Positions 6,423 through 17,487 of a DNA stretch of 41,920 nucleotides are shown in pieces. The stretch is from Neobacillus citreus. Lineage in GTDB: Bacteria; Bacillota; Bacilli; Bacillales; Cytobacillaceae. The notes below the pieces were generated by a model. The model did not search any database and had not been told where the DNA came from. It saw only the letters and a program-made list of their open reading frames with translations. The stretch is from positions 23,650 to 65,569 of the forward strand of contig NZ_JAGYPE020000029.1 in assembly GCF_018343545.2 (NCBI RefSeq), read 5' to 3'. The translations under genes and the position numbers were made by a program. Each line of letters begins with the position of its first letter. Position 1 is the first letter of the stretch.

Positions 6423-7280
6423 TTAATTCCAATCTGTATATAAATCAGTGCGGCGGTCGCGCCAGGTGGTCACAGAACCACGCTCGCGAACTTCGTATAG
6501 CAGTTCCAGGTCAAGATCGGCTGTTACGACCATGTCGTTGTTGATTTCCCCTTCTACTAAAAGCCCTTTTGGCGGGAACGGAATGTCGTTTGGAGTGATA
6601 ATGACGGCCTGGCCAAAGTTTGCCCGCATGAAATCAACCGTCGGCAGCGCGCCAACCGTTCCGGTTAATACTACATATACCTGATTTTCAATCGCTCGGG
6701 CATGGCTCGTGTAACGGACGCGGTGGAAGCCGTGACGATCGTCCGTGCAGGATGGACAGAAAATAACATCGGCGCCCTTCGCCTTCGCCATCCGGACGAT
6801 TTCCGGGAATTCAATATCATAGCAGGTTAACAGAGCAATTTTTCCTTTTTCTGTTTCAAAAATTTGAAACGAGTCCCCTGCTGCCATATTCCATTCGTTA
6901 ACCTCGGTTGGTGTGATATGCAGTTTAGCCTGCTCGCCGACGCGGCCGTCTGGGTAAAATAAATGAGCAGTATTGTAAAGCTTGCCATCCTTTTCAAGGA
7001 CATGGGTCCCCGCGATGATGTGCATGTTGGTTTCTTTTGCAAATTTGATAAATAGTTCACGGTATTGGTTAGTAAAGCTAGGCAGGTCATTGATGGTCAG
7101 GCTTTGTCCCTGGCCATTTCCAATGGAAAGTAGTTGCGTAGTAAAGAATTCAGGAAAAAGGACAAATTCAGCCCCGAATTCTTCGGCGGTTTTTATATAA
7201 TGCTCACATTGAGCGGCAAATTCCGCAAATGAGTTGATTGTGTGAAGATGGTACTGAACAACAGATACTCTAAGTTTCAT
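6423..7280 (-). CDS. carbon-nitrogen hydrolase (nitrilase superfamily)
   Basis: A 285-residue nitrilase-superfamily enzyme, which hydrolyses a C-N bond in an amide or similar compound. The catalytic triad is visible: Glu44 (LFPEFF), Lys119 (AKLHITP) and Cys153 (LLTCYDIEFPE). The sequence resembles the hydrolase half of B. subtilis YhcX. CTGGAGG lies 8 bases before the ATG at 7280. It is the first gene of the operon with two GNAT genes. A candidate promoter is at 7325-7353. Exact substrate is not inferable; an omega-amidase-like or N-acyl-amide role is possible. Confidence 0.88.
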   Translation of the reverse strand: MKLRVSVVQYHLHTINSFAEFAAQCEHYIKTAEEFGAEFVLFPEFFTTQLLSIGNGQGQSLTINDLPSFTNQYRELFIKFAKETNMHIIAGTHVLEKDGKLYNTAHLFYPDGRVGEQAKLHITPTEVNEWNMAAGDSFQIFETEKGKIALLTCYDIEFPEIVRMAKAKGADVIFCPSCTDDRHGFHRVRYTSHARAIENQVYVVLTGTVGALPTVDFMRANFGQAVIITPNDIPFPPKGLLVEGEINNDMVVTADLDLELLYEVRERGSVTTWRDRRTDLYTDWN

Positions 7281-7324
7281 TTTTCGCCTCCAGGTAAGTT
7301 ATTGGAAGATAGATTCCATATTGA

Positions 7325-7353
7325 ATTATCTTATAATCTAGCACTTTATACAA
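7325..7353 (-). promoter_or_regulatory. candidate sigma-A promoter of the hydrolase/GNAT operon
   Basis: TTGTAT (7353-7348) and GATAAT (7330-7325) with a 17-bp spacer, about 45 bp upstream of the start codon. Confidence 0.5.
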
Positions 7354-7382
7354 ATGAAATGCATTCCAAATATGAAAGTAGA

Positions 7383-7410
7383 TAAAAAGCCAGCAGGGGC
7401 GCTGGCTTTA
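7383..7410 (-). terminator. intrinsic terminator after argH
   Basis: AAAGCCAGC (7386-7394) and GCTGGCTTT (7401-7409) form a 9-bp stem; on the minus strand TTTTTAT follows. It ends the arginine transcript. Confidence 0.8.
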
Positions 7411-7468
7411 ATGTAGATATCCTACTAATTTCTTTCCCAAAAGGTAATTTAGTTACCTATTAAACAGC

Positions 7469-8845
7469 TTACTGCTCTAGTTTTCCCTCAGCAAGTTTAA
7501 TTTGCTCTCTTACCTGCTCTGGTGAGGTACCGCCAAAGCTATTTCGGACCGCCACCACATGCTCTGGCGCCAAAACAACGTAAATATCCTCTTCAAACAG
7601 CGTACTGAACTGCTGATATTCGTCCAGTGTTAAATCCAATAGGAATTTGCCGGATTGAATCGAGTAAAGAACAATTTTTCCAATCACTTCATGAGCCTCG
7701 CGGAATGGCAATCCTTTGCGAACGAGGTAATCGGCAATGTCAGTAGCATTAGAGAAGTCATTATTGATGGCTTTTCGCATGACATCCTTGCGAACAGTCA
7801 TTGTTTCAATCATCGGTGCCAAAAGCTTCAATGAGCCTTCTAGGGTTGCCACCGTATCAAACATTCCCTCCTTGTCTTCCTGGAGGTCCTTGTTATAAGC
7901 GAGCGGCAGTCCTTTCAACACAGTCAGCAAGCCAATCAAATTGCCATACGTGCGGCCTGTTTTTCCGCGCAGCAGCTCCGGTACGTCAGGATTCTTTTTC
8001 TGCGGCATGATGCTTGATCCTGTACAGAACGAATCATCGAGCTCAACAAACTGAAATTCCTGGCTTGACCAAATAACCAATTCCTCTGAAAGACGAGAAA
8101 TATGTGTCATGATAATCGAGCCAATCGACAGGAATTCAAGGATAAAGTCGCGGTCGCTGACGGCATCCATGCTATTCGGATAAATGGTTTCAAAGCCCAA
8201 TTGCTCGGCAACAATCCCACGGTTAATCGGGAAAGTTGTTCCTGCCAACGCACCGGAACCAAGCGGAAGCCAGTTCACGCGTTTCAGCGAATCCAACAGT
8301 CTCTCCTTATCGCGTTCAAACATCCAAAAATACGCCATTAAGTGGTGGGCGAATGAAACAGGCTGCGCGCGCTGCAAATGGGTATAGCCCGGAATCAGCG
8401 TTTCCACATGCTCCTTCGCTTGTCCGATAATCGCCTGCTGAACCTCTTCCACCAACGTGATCAGTTCAGTTGTCTTTGTTCTTAAATAAAGATGCATATC
8501 CGTCGCCACTTGGTCGTTCCGGCTGCGGCCTGTGTGGAGTTTTCCGCCAACCGGTCCAATCTCTTCGATTAGCTGTCTTTCAATATTCATATGAATGTCT
8601 TCATCTTCAACTAAAAATTCGACCTCGCCGCGGTCTACTTTTTCCTTAATCAATAGAAGGCCATTTTTAATTTTTTCTGCATCCTCCACTGGAATGATGC
8701 CACATTCACCAAGCATCTGCACATGGGCAAGGCTGCCTGCAATATCTTCCTTGGCCAGTTTTTGGTCAAAGGAAATCGAAGCTGTAAACTCTTCTACTAG
8801 TTTGTTAGTTTCCTTCGTAAAACGTCCGCCCCATAGCTTAGACAT
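7469..8845 (-). CDS. argH: argininosuccinate lyase
   Basis: The last step of arginine synthesis: argininosuccinate to arginine and fumarate. The fumarase/aspartase superfamily signature [12 protein letters not shown] is present near residue 280, with the active-site [10 protein letters not shown] segment near residue 106. The 458-residue length is normal. AGGAGG lies 8 bases before the ATG at 8845; the in-frame GTG at 8848 is too close to it. It lies 78 bp after argG, with a stable stem-loop in the gap, and is followed by a terminator. Confidence 0.97.
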   Translation of the reverse strand: MSKLWGGRFTKETNKLVEEFTASISFDQKLAKEDIAGSLAHVQMLGECGIIPVEDAEKIKNGLLLIKEKVDRGEVEFLVEDEDIHMNIERQLIEEIGPVGGKLHTGRSRNDQVATDMHLYLRTKTTELITLVEEVQQAIIGQAKEHVETLIPGYTHLQRAQPVSFAHHLMAYFWMFERDKERLLDSLKRVNWLPLGSGALAGTTFPINRGIVAEQLGFETIYPNSMDAVSDRDFILEFLSIGSIIMTHISRLSEELVIWSSQEFQFVELDDSFCTGSSIMPQKKNPDVPELLRGKTGRTYGNLIGLLTVLKGLPLAYNKDLQEDKEGMFDTVATLEGSLKLLAPMIETMTVRKDVMRKAINNDFSNATDIADYLVRKGLPFREAHEVIGKIVLYSIQSGKFLLDLTLDEYQQFSTLFEEDIYVVLAPEHVVAVRNSFGGTSPEQVREQIKLAEGKLEQ

Positions 8846-8873
8846 CACTTGCTCCTCCTAAATGTAAGAAGAT

Positions 8874-8898
8874 TGCCCCCGAAACAACTTCGAGGGCA
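8874..8898 (-). other. stem-loop between argG and argH
   Basis: On the minus strand TGCCCTCGAA and TTCGGGGGCA form a 10-bp stem (one G-U pair) with a GTTG loop. There is no T run; the argH ribosome binding site lies about 15 bases further on. It may be an RNA processing or stability element. Confidence 0.5.
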
Positions 8899-8923
8899 CT
8901 CCGAATTTATTTTCAATCCCAAA

Positions 8924-10141
8924 TTATTGCTTTACAACTGATTCTTCTTTTTTATTAACCTCAGTATATACCTTTGTTGGCAGACCCCAAAGCTTAATGA
9001 AACCAACTGCTGCATTATGATCAAAAGCATCGCCTTTTGTATAAGTAGCAAGCTCTTCATTGTAAAGACTATGAACGGATTTACGGCCGACAACCGTATG
9101 GTTACCCTTATGAAGCTTCACGCGGATGGTTCCGGAAACAACCTTTTGAGTTTCGTCGATAAACGCATCAAGCGCTGGTTTTAATGGTGAATACCAAAGA
9201 CCTTCATAAATGATTTTCGCCATTTGCTGGTCTACCTGTGTTTTGAATTGAGTTACTTCACGTGGTAATGTCAAGAACTCCAATTCTTTGTGAGCATTGA
9301 TTAAAATAAGTGCTGCTGGGTTTTCGTATACTTCACGGGATTTAATCCCTACTAATCTATTTTCGATGTGGTCGATACGGCCGACACCATGTTTGCCGCC
9401 AAGGGCATTTAATGTTTCGATCAATTGAACAAGCGGTAAAGTTTCACCATTAAGGGCTACAGGAACACCTTGTTCAAATTCGATTTCAATATATTCAGCC
9501 TGATCTGGAGCTAATTCAATTGGGTTGGTCCAATCGTATGCTGCCTCAGGAGCTTCTGCCCAAGGATCCTCGAGAACTCCTGCTTCGCAGGCACGGCCCC
9601 AAATGTTGGCGTCAATTGAGAATGGATTGTCTAAATCAACTGGAATCGGAATCCCATGCTCCTGTGCATAGGCGATTTCTTCATCACGGGTCATACCCCA
9701 TTCACGAACTGGTGCAACCACCTTTAGACTTGGGTTTAAGGCTTGCACGGAAACTTCAAAGCGGACTTGGTCGTTTCCTTTACCAGTACAACCATGGGCC
9801 ACCGCTGCTGCTCCTTCCTGCTCCGCTACATCAACCAATAATTTTGAAATTAATGGTCTTGATAGCGCAGAGGATAGTGGGTACTTGCCTTCATATAAGC
9901 AGTTAGCTTTTAATGCAGGGATAATATAATCCTTTGCTAGCATTTCTTTAGCATCTACCATGATAGCTTTAATAGCGCCAACATTTAATGCCTTATTTTT
10001 AATAGCTTCCAAGTCTTTTCCTTCGCCGACATCAAGTCCTAGCGCGATGACATCATAGCCATATTTTTCTTGGATCCATTTAACCGAAACTGATGTATCT
10101 AAACCGCCTGAATAGGCTAATACGATTTTTTCCTTTGCCAT
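8924..10141 (-). CDS. argG: argininosuccinate synthase
   Basis: Condenses citrulline and aspartate with ATP to argininosuccinate. The N-terminal PP-loop [11 protein letters not shown] (residues 9-19) is intact, and [13 protein letters not shown] near residue 116 is the family signature. Length 405 is normal. AAGGAG is 8 bases upstream of the ATG. The 79-bp gap to argF holds a TATAAT and an ARG-box match, so argGH can be transcribed separately as well as by read-through from the upstream arginine operon. Confidence 0.97.
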   Translation of the reverse strand: MAKEKIVLAYSGGLDTSVSVKWIQEKYGYDVIALGLDVGEGKDLEAIKNKALNVGAIKAIMVDAKEMLAKDYIIPALKANCLYEGKYPLSSALSRPLISKLLVDVAEQEGAAAVAHGCTGKGNDQVRFEVSVQALNPSLKVVAPVREWGMTRDEEIAYAQEHGIPIPVDLDNPFSIDANIWGRACEAGVLEDPWAEAPEAAYDWTNPIELAPDQAEYIEIEFEQGVPVALNGETLPLVQLIETLNALGGKHGVGRIDHIENRLVGIKSREVYENPAALILINAHKELEFLTLPREVTQFKTQVDQQMAKIIYEGLWYSPLKPALDAFIDETQKVVSGTIRVKLHKGNHTVVGRKSVHSLYNEELATYTKGDAFDHNAAVGFIKLWGLPTKVYTEVNKKEESVVKQ

Positions 10142-10164
10142 TTTAAACGCTCCTTACATTACTG

Positions 10165-10196
10165 TGTATTTAAATTCATTCAACGGTATTATTATA
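10165..10196 (-). promoter_or_regulatory. argG promoter region with ARG box
   Basis: On the minus strand a TATAAT is at 10196-10191 (no good -35), followed by TGAATTTAAATACA at 10178-10165. This matches the ArgR consensus TGAATnnnnATTCA in 9 of 10 fixed positions. An operator just downstream of the -10 fits repression by ArgR/AhrC. Confidence 0.55.
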
Positions 10197-10220
10197 CAAC
10201 AAATTTCAAAAAAAGAAAGT

Positions 10221-11189
10221 CTATTTCTCTAGTAAAAGTTTTAAAATTGCTTTTTGTGCATGAAGACGGTTCTCTGCTTCATCAAAAACAACGGAATGAG
10301 GGCCATCGATAATTTCTGCAGTTACCTCTTCGCCGCGGTGTGCAGGCAGACAATGTAAGAAAAGATAGTCGTCTTTTGCCAGCTTGCATAGTTCTGTATT
10401 CACTTGATAGCTTTGGAATGCCTCAAGGCGTTTTGCCGTTTCTTCTTCCTGCCCCATGCTGGTCCAAACATCTGTTACGATCACATCTGCATCTTTAACC
10501 GCTTCCTGTGGATTGTTTGTAATTGTAACGGTACTTCCTGTTTGTTGCCCAAACTTGAGGGCTCTTTCGTTAATTTTCTCATTTGGCATATATCCGGACG
10601 GGCTGGCGATGCTGATATCCATGCCTACTTTTGCAGCACCTTCCATTAATGAATGAGCCATATTGTTATTTCCGTCGCCCACATAGGCAAGCTTTAAGCC
10701 CGCTAATTTCCCTTTTTTCTCTAAAATGGTTAATAAATCGGCCAGGACCTGTGTCGGGTGCTGCAGGTCAGTTAAGCCGTTAATAACCGGAACGGTCGCA
10801 TGCTCTGCTAATTCTTCAACCGTCTCGTGTGCAAACGTACGAATCATAATGCCGTCGACATAGCGCGATAAGACCTTTGCTGTGTCAGAAATGCTTTCCC
10901 CGCGGCCAATCTGGATATCTCTTGAACTTAAAAAAATCGCATGCCCGCCTAGCTGCAGCATTCCTACCTCAAAGGATACTCTTGTACGTGTAGATGATTT
11001 TTCAAAAATCATTCCCAGGACCTTGCCGCCCAAATGCGGGTGCGGCTTCCCTTGCTTTTGCTGGGCCTTTAATTCCTGGGCCACTTCCAGCATATAAAGA
11101 ATTTCTTCTGTTGTATAATCAGCCAGCTGAAGGAAATCCTTCCCCTTCAGCTGTAATTTATTTGAATTTAATTTAACGGCTTCTAACAT
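10221..11189 (-). CDS. argF: ornithine carbamoyltransferase
   Basis: Makes citrulline from ornithine and carbamoyl phosphate. The carbamoyl-phosphate site STRTRVSFE and the ornithine site [10 protein letters not shown] are present. The start is the ATG at 11189 (MLEAVKLNS) with AAGGTG upstream, lying inside the last 17 bases of carB; this gives 322 residues, the normal size. The longer frame to 11225 reads far into carB. The tight overlap suggests translational coupling to carB, which supplies carbamoyl phosphate. Confidence 0.96.
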   Translation of the reverse strand: MLEAVKLNSNKLQLKGKDFLQLADYTTEEILYMLEVAQELKAQQKQGKPHPHLGGKVLGMIFEKSSTRTRVSFEVGMLQLGGHAIFLSSRDIQIGRGESISDTAKVLSRYVDGIMIRTFAHETVEELAEHATVPVINGLTDLQHPTQVLADLLTILEKKGKLAGLKLAYVGDGNNNMAHSLMEGAAKVGMDISIASPSGYMPNEKINERALKFGQQTGSTVTITNNPQEAVKDADVIVTDVWTSMGQEEETAKRLEAFQSYQVNTELCKLAKDDYLFLHCLPAHRGEEVTAEIIDGPHSVVFDEAENRLHAQKAILKLLLEK

Positions 11190-14100
11190 GAACCGCACCT
11201 TCCTTTTCCAATTGATAAAACTCACTTACAGTATGAACTGTAAAATCTGCTGCCACCGTTTTTTGCAAGTCGAGGATTGCTTTCACCGTATCAAGATGGG
11301 TGTACACCGGCACCTTATAGCGGATCGCCTGCTCGCGGATATAAAAGCCAAATTTCTGTTTGTTCCGTCCTTGATTTGGCATATTGATTACAGCTTTCAT
11401 GTTTTGCTTTTTGAACAGGTCATTCACATCCTGGTCGTTTTTCACAACAGTCTCGACAACGATGCCATTGGCTGCTAAAAAGGCTGCAGTGCCTTCTGTT
11501 GCGGCAAGCTTCCATTTTCCTGCAAGCTCTTTTAGAATTGGCAGGCTTCCTGCTTTCTCACGGTCAGAAATGGAGCATAACAGGTAATCTTCTCCGGCCG
11601 TTCCACCTATGGAAGGAAGTGCCTTATTGAGAGCCTCCTGGAAAGTTCCACCCATACCAAGCACCTCACCGGTTGACTTCATTTCCGGACCAAGCACATG
11701 GTCAACACCCTTTAACTTGCTTGATGAAAAAATTGGTGCTTTTACGGAATAGTATGCCGGTTCAGGAAGCAAACCTGTTGTTTGACTAACATCCTTAAGA
11801 GTCTCTCCTAATTGAACTCGTACGGCCCATTCAATCATTGGAACGCCCGTAACCTTGCTGATAATCGGCACCGTTCTTGACGAACGCGGATTCACTTCCA
11901 AACAATAGACGATATTTTCATAGACGACGAATTGGATATTCATCATGCCGATGATGGAGGTCGCCTTGGCAATTTTGGCACCGTACTCGATTAGCGTCTC
12001 TTTCGTATCTGCTGTTAACGAAATCGGCGGGAATACGGAGATACTGTCACCGGAGTGGACCCCTGCTTTTTCAATATGTTCAAATATTCCAGGAACGACA
12101 ATATCGTTACCGTCACTGATAACATCAATTTCACACTCTAATCCTGGCATATATTTATCTACTAATAATGGCCACATTTTTTCGTTTGAATTTTTTTCAA
12201 GCTGCTGAATGTAACCAATTAATTCTTCCTCTGAAAAAATGGTAAACATGGACTGTCCGCCGATTACGTAAGACGGTCTTACAAGTACCGGGTAACCAAG
12301 GTTTGTTGCCGCATTGAGCAATTCCTTAGCATTTTCAGCTGTTTTCCCTTCGATATGCGGAATTTCTAGTTCCTCTAAGAGCTGATAAAATTCTTTTCGG
12401 TCTTCGAGTTGATCGACATGTTTTACAGAAGTTCCTAAAATTTTGACTCCCTCTGCTTCTAACTCATGGGCAAGATTAATAGCTGTCTGCCCGCCGAACT
12501 GAATCAGGACGCCTTCAATCTGTTCTTTTTCAATCACATGCAGAACATCCTCGGCAGCAAGAGGTTCAAAGTAAAGGCTGTCGGCAACGGAGTAATCCGT
12601 ACTGACTGTTTCCGGGTTATTATTGATAACAACCGCCTGATAGCCTTTTTTCTTGATAGCCTTAGCGGCGTGTACAGAACAATAATCGAATTCGATTCCC
12701 TGACCGATTCGGATTGGACCTGAACCGATGACAAGGATTTTCGGCAAATCTTCAGCTTCCACCTCATCAAAGCCGTGCCAAGTAGAGTAATAATATGGCG
12801 TTACGGCGTCAAATTCTGCGGAGCAGGTATCAACCATCTTATAGCCTGGTTTCAGGTTTAGTTCTTTACGCTTGCTTCTAATTTCTTTTTCAGGAACACC
12901 ATAGATTTGCGACAATAGCTTATCACCAACATTGGTGCGCTTGGCTTTCTTCAGGAGTGTGTCAGGCACTTCGTTCCATTGGAAACTAGCCAATTCCTTT
13001 TCCAGGGCCACGATAGAGCTAATTTTGTGTAAAAACCACGGGTCAATCTGAGTTAGCTGCTGTACCTGTTCAAGCGTCATGCCTCTTCGGAATGCTTCGG
13101 CAATGATAAACAGGCGCTGATCATTGGCCGTTTCCAAAAGCTGTACCAGGGCAGTTTCTTCTAAAGCTTGATTTGCTTCTTTGCAAAGACCGTATACATT
13201 CATTTCCATCGAGCGGATTGCCTTGTTTAGGGCACCTTCAAAAGTACGGTCAATCGCCATGACTTCGCCGGTAGCTTTCATTTGCGTCCCTAGTGTCCGG
13301 TCTGCTTCCGGGAACTTATCAAACGGGAAGCGCGGCAGTTTTACCACAATATAATCAATTGCCGGTTCAAACGAGGCAAAGGTATTGCCTGTTATCGGAT
13401 TCACAATCTCATCCAAGTGATAGCCAATTGCACATTTGGCCGCCATCCTTGCAATCGGATAACCGGTTGCTTTGGAGGCGAGTGCCGATGAACGGCTGAC
13501 CCTTGGATTTACTTCGATGATGTAATATTCGTTGGATTCCGGATGGAGTGCGAACTGAATGTTGCAGCCCCCGATAATCTCTAATTCTCTGATAACCTTT
13601 ATAGAAACGTCACGGAGCATTTGATACTGAACATCTGTTAATGTTTGTGAAGGAGCAACGACAATCGAGTCGCCTGTATGAACGCCGACTGGGTCCATGT
13701 TTTCCATATTACAAACGATGATACATGTATCATTGGCATCCCGCATGACCTCATATTCAATTTCCTTCCAGCCCTTGATGCTTTTTTCCACTAATACTTG
13801 ATGAATCGGGCTGGCTGCCAAACCTTTCTTCAAAACGATCTCAAGGTCTTCTTCGTTATAGGCAAAACCGCCGCCATCTCCACCGAGCGTATAGGCAGGG
13901 CGGATAATAACTGGATAGCCGATTTCGTTAACGAATGCAAGGCCTTCGTCGTACGTGTGAATGATCGCTGATTCCGGAATCGGTTCGCCGATTTGCAGCA
14001 TCAAGTTCCGGAACTTCTCGCGATCCTCGCCGTTTTTGATGGAGGCAACCGAAGTTCCAAGAAGCTCCACATTATATTTTTCAAGAATTTTTTGCTCAAA

Positions 14101-14406
14101 TAATTCAACGGTTAAGTTCAAGCCTGTTTGCCCGCCTAGGGTACCAATGACCCCGTCAGGTTTTTCCTTTTGAATGATTTTTTCAATCGTTTCTACATTA
14201 AGGGGTTCAATATATACCTTATCGGCAACTGCCTCGTCTGTCATGATGGTCGCCGGGTTGTTATTGATGAGGACAACCTCAAGTCCCTCTTCCTTCAGGG
14301 CGATACACGCCTGCGTTCCTGCATAATCAAATTCTGCAGCCTGCCCGATGACAATCGGGCCTGATCCGATGACTAGTACTTTTTTCAGGTTTTTATTTAA
14401 TGGCAT
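11173..14406 (-). CDS. carB: carbamoyl-phosphate synthase large subunit
   Basis: Makes carbamoyl phosphate from bicarbonate, glutamine-derived ammonia and two ATP. The 1077-residue protein shows both homologous halves, each starting with a [12 protein letters not shown] motif (residues about 10 and 555) and carrying an ATP-grasp domain. A C-terminal allosteric MGS-like domain follows. Start ATG at 14406 with GGAGAG upstream; it overlaps carA by 14 bp. Being in the argCJBD operon, this is the arginine-linked enzyme rather than the pyrimidine one. It is somewhat longer than I recall for B. subtilis CarB (about 1030). Confidence 0.96.
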   Translation of the reverse strand: MPLNKNLKKVLVIGSGPIVIGQAAEFDYAGTQACIALKEEGLEVVLINNNPATIMTDEAVADKVYIEPLNVETIEKIIQKEKPDGVIGTLGGQTGLNLTVELFEQKILEKYNVELLGTSVASIKNGEDREKFRNLMLQIGEPIPESAIIHTYDEGLAFVNEIGYPVIIRPAYTLGGDGGGFAYNEEDLEIVLKKGLAASPIHQVLVEKSIKGWKEIEYEVMRDANDTCIIVCNMENMDPVGVHTGDSIVVAPSQTLTDVQYQMLRDVSIKVIRELEIIGGCNIQFALHPESNEYYIIEVNPRVSRSSALASKATGYPIARMAAKCAIGYHLDEIVNPITGNTFASFEPAIDYIVVKLPRFPFDKFPEADRTLGTQMKATGEVMAIDRTFEGALNKAIRSMEMNVYGLCKEANQALEETALVQLLETANDQRLFIIAEAFRRGMTLEQVQQLTQIDPWFLHKISSIVALEKELASFQWNEVPDTLLKKAKRTNVGDKLLSQIYGVPEKEIRSKRKELNLKPGYKMVDTCSAEFDAVTPYYYSTWHGFDEVEAEDLPKILVIGSGPIRIGQGIEFDYCSVHAAKAIKKKGYQAVVINNNPETVSTDYSVADSLYFEPLAAEDVLHVIEKEQIEGVLIQFGGQTAINLAHELEAEGVKILGTSVKHVDQLEDRKEFYQLLEELEIPHIEGKTAENAKELLNAATNLGYPVLVRPSYVIGGQSMFTIFSEEELIGYIQQLEKNSNEKMWPLLVDKYMPGLECEIDVISDGNDIVVPGIFEHIEKAGVHSGDSISVFPPISLTADTKETLIEYGAKIAKATSIIGMMNIQFVVYENIVYCLEVNPRSSRTVPIISKVTGVPMIEWAVRVQLGETLKDVSQTTGLLPEPAYYSVKAPIFSSSKLKGVDHVLGPEMKSTGEVLGMGGTFQEALNKALPSIGGTAGEDYLLCSISDREKAGSLPILKELAGKWKLAATEGTAAFLAANGIVVETVVKNDQDVNDLFKKQNMKAVINMPNQGRNKQKFGFYIREQAIRYKVPVYTHLDTVKAILDLQKTVAADFTVHTVSEFYQLEKEGAVHVRSR

Positions 14407-15469
14407 AACGTGTCTCTCCCACTGAAGCAATCTTGCTTACGAATTCTGTTAAAATATAAGCGGTGTCGCTTGGTCCCGGGTGTGCTTCCGGATGAAATTG
14501 CACGGTTTGAATTTGATAGTTTTTATGTGTTAGTCCTTCAATGGACTTGTCATTCACATTTCGGTAGGTGACATTGAATACCTTTTCGTCGATGCTGTTG
14601 TCGACGACTACGTAGCCATGGTTCTGGGCGGTGATTTTTACCTTTCCGGTCATTAATTCTTTTACCGGGTGATTGCCGCCGCGATGACCATAGGCAAGCT
14701 TTTCTGTTTTAGCTCCGTAAGCAAGGGCAATAAGCTGGTGTCCCAGGCAAATGCCTAGTGTTGGATAGTTCTGGCTGATTTTCTTGATTTCCGGGAACCA
14801 TTTTTGCAATGACATCGGGTCCCCAGGGCCGTTGCTGATGAGGACACCATCCGGATCTAAAGATTTAATTTTTTCAAAAGGTGTGTTGTAAGGAACAACC
14901 GTTACCGCGCAATTTTCTGCTAAAAGAGCGGTAAGAATTGATTTTTTATAACCGAAATCCATTAAGACCACATGCGGGCCATTGTTTTTGAAAAATTGCA
15001 CCTTTTTCGTGGATACTTGGTCTACCCATAATGGTGCTTTTTCTTCTTTCGTGAAGCTTGCTTCAGCCTTTTTGCTGATGAAGCCCTTAACGGTACCGCG
15101 GCTGCGGATTGTTTTGACTAGAAGTCTTGTATCGACATTCACGATTCCGGGAACGCCGGCCTGTTTTAGTTTGTCGGAAAACTTTTGAAAGGATTGATAA
15201 TGACTCGGTGTTTCACATAAGTCACCAATGACAACCCCCGCAAGTGCCGGTGAAATACTTTCATCATCCAAGGCGTTGATTCCATAGTTTCCGATAATTG
15301 GATAGCAAAATGTAATGATTTGTCCAGCGTAGGACGGGTCAGTGATAATTTCCTGATAGCCGGTCATGCTTGTATTAAAAACTACTTCCCCGAGAGATTC
15401 CTTATTTGCGCCGATTAGCACACCTTCAAATACTTCTCCCGTTTCCAAAGTAAGATATCCCTGTTCCAA
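14393..15469 (-). CDS. carA: carbamoyl-phosphate synthase small subunit
   Basis: Glutaminase subunit delivering ammonia to CarB. The N-terminal CPSase_sm domain contains the segment with FNTSMTGYQEIITDPSYAGQ. The class I glutamine amidotransferase domain has its nucleophile Cys241 in GICLGHQL, and the partner His in the QFHPEAHPGP segment. Length 358 is normal. The start is a TTG at 15469, six bases after the argD stop, with a GAGG motif close by. A weak start of this kind fits translational coupling with argD. Confidence 0.95.
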   Translation of the reverse strand: MEQGYLTLETGEVFEGVLIGANKESLGEVVFNTSMTGYQEIITDPSYAGQIITFCYPIIGNYGINALDDESISPALAGVVIGDLCETPSHYQSFQKFSDKLKQAGVPGIVNVDTRLLVKTIRSRGTVKGFISKKAEASFTKEEKAPLWVDQVSTKKVQFFKNNGPHVVLMDFGYKKSILTALLAENCAVTVVPYNTPFEKIKSLDPDGVLISNGPGDPMSLQKWFPEIKKISQNYPTLGICLGHQLIALAYGAKTEKLAYGHRGGNHPVKELMTGKVKITAQNHGYVVVDNSIDEKVFNVTYRNVNDKSIEGLTHKNYQIQTVQFHPEAHPGPSDTAYILTEFVSKIASVGETRYAIK

Positions 15470-15475
15470 CTTACC

Positions 15476-16675
15476 TCACTCGCCTTTCTCTAAACTTTGG
15501 AACGCCTTTTTCAGTTTTATAATAAATTCGTTGATTTCGTCTTTTGTAACAGTTAACGGCGGCAGAATTCTAACCACATTCGGGCCTGCTGTTAAAATTA
15601 ACAGCTGGTTCTCGATGGCTTTTTTGACTATCGCTGAAGCATCAGTGTCAACGACCAAGCCTTTTAAAAGCCCTTTGCCGCGGGTTTCTTTAATAAACGC
15701 GTATTTTGTTGACAGGTTCTCAAGCTGTTGATCGAGATACTCTGCCATTTTGTTCGCGCTGGTAAGTATGTCGTTTTCAAGTATATGTGTAACGGTTGCC
15801 AGCCCTGCTGCTGTTGCCAGCGGGTTGCCGCCAAATGTGCTGCCGTGGCTGCCTGGTTCAAATCCTTTTGCCGCTTCTTCCTTGGCAATAATGGCGCCGA
15901 TTGGGAATCCAGAGCCAAGACCTTTAGCAACGCTGATAACATCCGGTTCAATGTTGTATTGTTGGTAGGCAAAAAGGGTTCCTGTACGGCCGATGCCGGT
16001 TTGGATTTCGTCAACCATCAGAAGAATCCCGTTTTCCTTACAAATCTGGTCGAGCTTTTGTACCCATTCCGGGAAGGCTGGAATAACGCCGCCCTCACCT
16101 TGGACAAGTTCGAGAAGAACAGCGGCTGGCTTTAATTCGCCAAGCTCTTCAAGTGCTTCCATGTCGTTGTAAGGCAGGTAGCTGAAACCTGGCATCAATG
16201 GCGCAAAACCGTTTTGAATTTTTTCCTGACCGGTTGCCGTTAAGGTCGCTAATGTTCGGCCGTGGAAGGATTGCTTGAAGGTCACGACTGTCGATGAGCC
16301 GCTCCCTTTTACTTTGTTTGCGTATCTTCTTGCCAACTTAATCGCTGCCTCGTTTGCTTCCGCTCCGCTGTTGCAGAAAAACACTTGATCGCCGCAGCTG
16401 TTGGCTGCAAGGAGTGCTGCCAGTTTTTCTTGGTTTGGAATATTGTATAAATTTGAACAGTGCCAAAGATTTTGCAGCTGTTCTTCGAGTGTTTCTTTTA
16501 TAGCATCCGGTACATGGCCCAGGTTGCAGGTTGCGATCCCGGAGGTAAAATCTAAATATTTTGTGCCTTTATCGTCCCAGACGTAGCTTCCTTTGCCTTT
16601 TTCGAGAGTGACAGGGAAACGTCCGTAGGTTGGCATTACCGGTGAAAGTTGAGAGACGGTATTATTGGCTGTCAT
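15476..16675 (-). CDS. argD: acetylornithine aminotransferase
   Basis: PLP-dependent aminotransferase making N-acetylornithine from N-acetylglutamate semialdehyde. The PLP lysine is Lys251 in AKGLGSGFPIG, and the cofactor aspartate is Asp222 in MVDEIQTGIGRTG. Length 399 is normal. ATG 16675 overlaps the argB stop by one base (TAATG) and has AGGAG upstream within argB. Confidence 0.96.
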   Translation of the reverse strand: MTANNTVSQLSPVMPTYGRFPVTLEKGKGSYVWDDKGTKYLDFTSGIATCNLGHVPDAIKETLEEQLQNLWHCSNLYNIPNQEKLAALLAANSCGDQVFFCNSGAEANEAAIKLARRYANKVKGSGSSTVVTFKQSFHGRTLATLTATGQEKIQNGFAPLMPGFSYLPYNDMEALEELGELKPAAVLLELVQGEGGVIPAFPEWVQKLDQICKENGILLMVDEIQTGIGRTGTLFAYQQYNIEPDVISVAKGLGSGFPIGAIIAKEEAAKGFEPGSHGSTFGGNPLATAAGLATVTHILENDILTSANKMAEYLDQQLENLSTKYAFIKETRGKGLLKGLVVDTDASAIVKKAIENQLLILTAGPNVVRILPPLTVTKDEINEFIIKLKKAFQSLEKGE

Positions 16676-17472
16676 TACGCTATCTCCTCTTCTAAAACAA
16701 TTTTTGTTCCTGTATTTTTTCCGTTCACGTAATCTAGTAAGCTGCTTTTTTCAAAACCGTTGATGATGGCCACTTCACTAATGTTATGGACAAGTCCATC
16801 GATGGCTGCTTTTACCTTTGGAATCATTCCGCCGTAAATGGTTTTGTTTTCGATTAATTCTTCGATAATTGCTTTAGAAACTTTATCAAGCTTCTTCTTG
16901 GCTCCATCTTCTTCGACCAGGATTCCTGGGATGTCGCTGATAAAGCAAAGGTTAGCCTGGAGCTCCTTGGCGATGGCAGACGCCGCGATATCGCCATTGA
17001 TGTTGTAGCGCTGGCCGTTTGCGTCAATTCCGATTGGAGAAATGACTGGGATATAGCCTTGACTGACGATTCCCTCAATCACATTTTTATTTACTTCAAC
17101 AACTTCCCCGACGAATCCAAGGGTTTGGGCGTCTGCTGTTGGTTCAGCTTTTAACAAGCTGCCATCTACGCCGCTGACACCAAATGCGGTGCCGCCGACT
17201 TCGGCGATATTTCTAACAACCTGCTTATTGACCATGCCGCTTAATACCATTTCCACGATGTCAAGGACATCATGGTTGGTTACTCGAAGTCCGTTCACAA
17301 ATTTAGTTTCTATATTTAAACTTTTTAATAGTTGATTGATTAATGGGCCGCCGCCATGGACAATAACCGGAGTCCATTCGCCTGCTTCCTTCATTTTTAT
17401 AATATCTTCATAAAATGACCTTGGCAGATTTTCTAACACACTTCCGCCACACTTAATGACTAAGTATTTCAT
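16675..17472 (-). CDS. argB: acetylglutamate kinase
   Basis: Phosphorylates N-acetylglutamate in the second step of the acetylated arginine route. It has the amino-acid-kinase start LVIKCGGSVL, the VIVHGGGP substrate loop near residue 37, and GMIPK near the C-terminus. I choose the ATG at 17472 (MKYLVIKCGG), with AAGGAGG 10 bases upstream; a TTG at 17478 would be only 4 bases from it. The product has 265 residues. It follows argJ by 15 bases. Confidence 0.95.
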   Translation of the reverse strand: MKYLVIKCGGSVLENLPRSFYEDIIKMKEAGEWTPVIVHGGGPLINQLLKSLNIETKFVNGLRVTNHDVLDIVEMVLSGMVNKQVVRNIAEVGGTAFGVSGVDGSLLKAEPTADAQTLGFVGEVVEVNKNVIEGIVSQGYIPVISPIGIDANGQRYNINGDIAASAIAKELQANLCFISDIPGILVEEDGAKKKLDKVSKAIIEELIENKTIYGGMIPKVKAAIDGLVHNISEVAIINGFEKSSLLDYVNGKNTGTKIVLEEEIA

Positions 17473-17487
17473 TTTCAAAAAGCCTCC

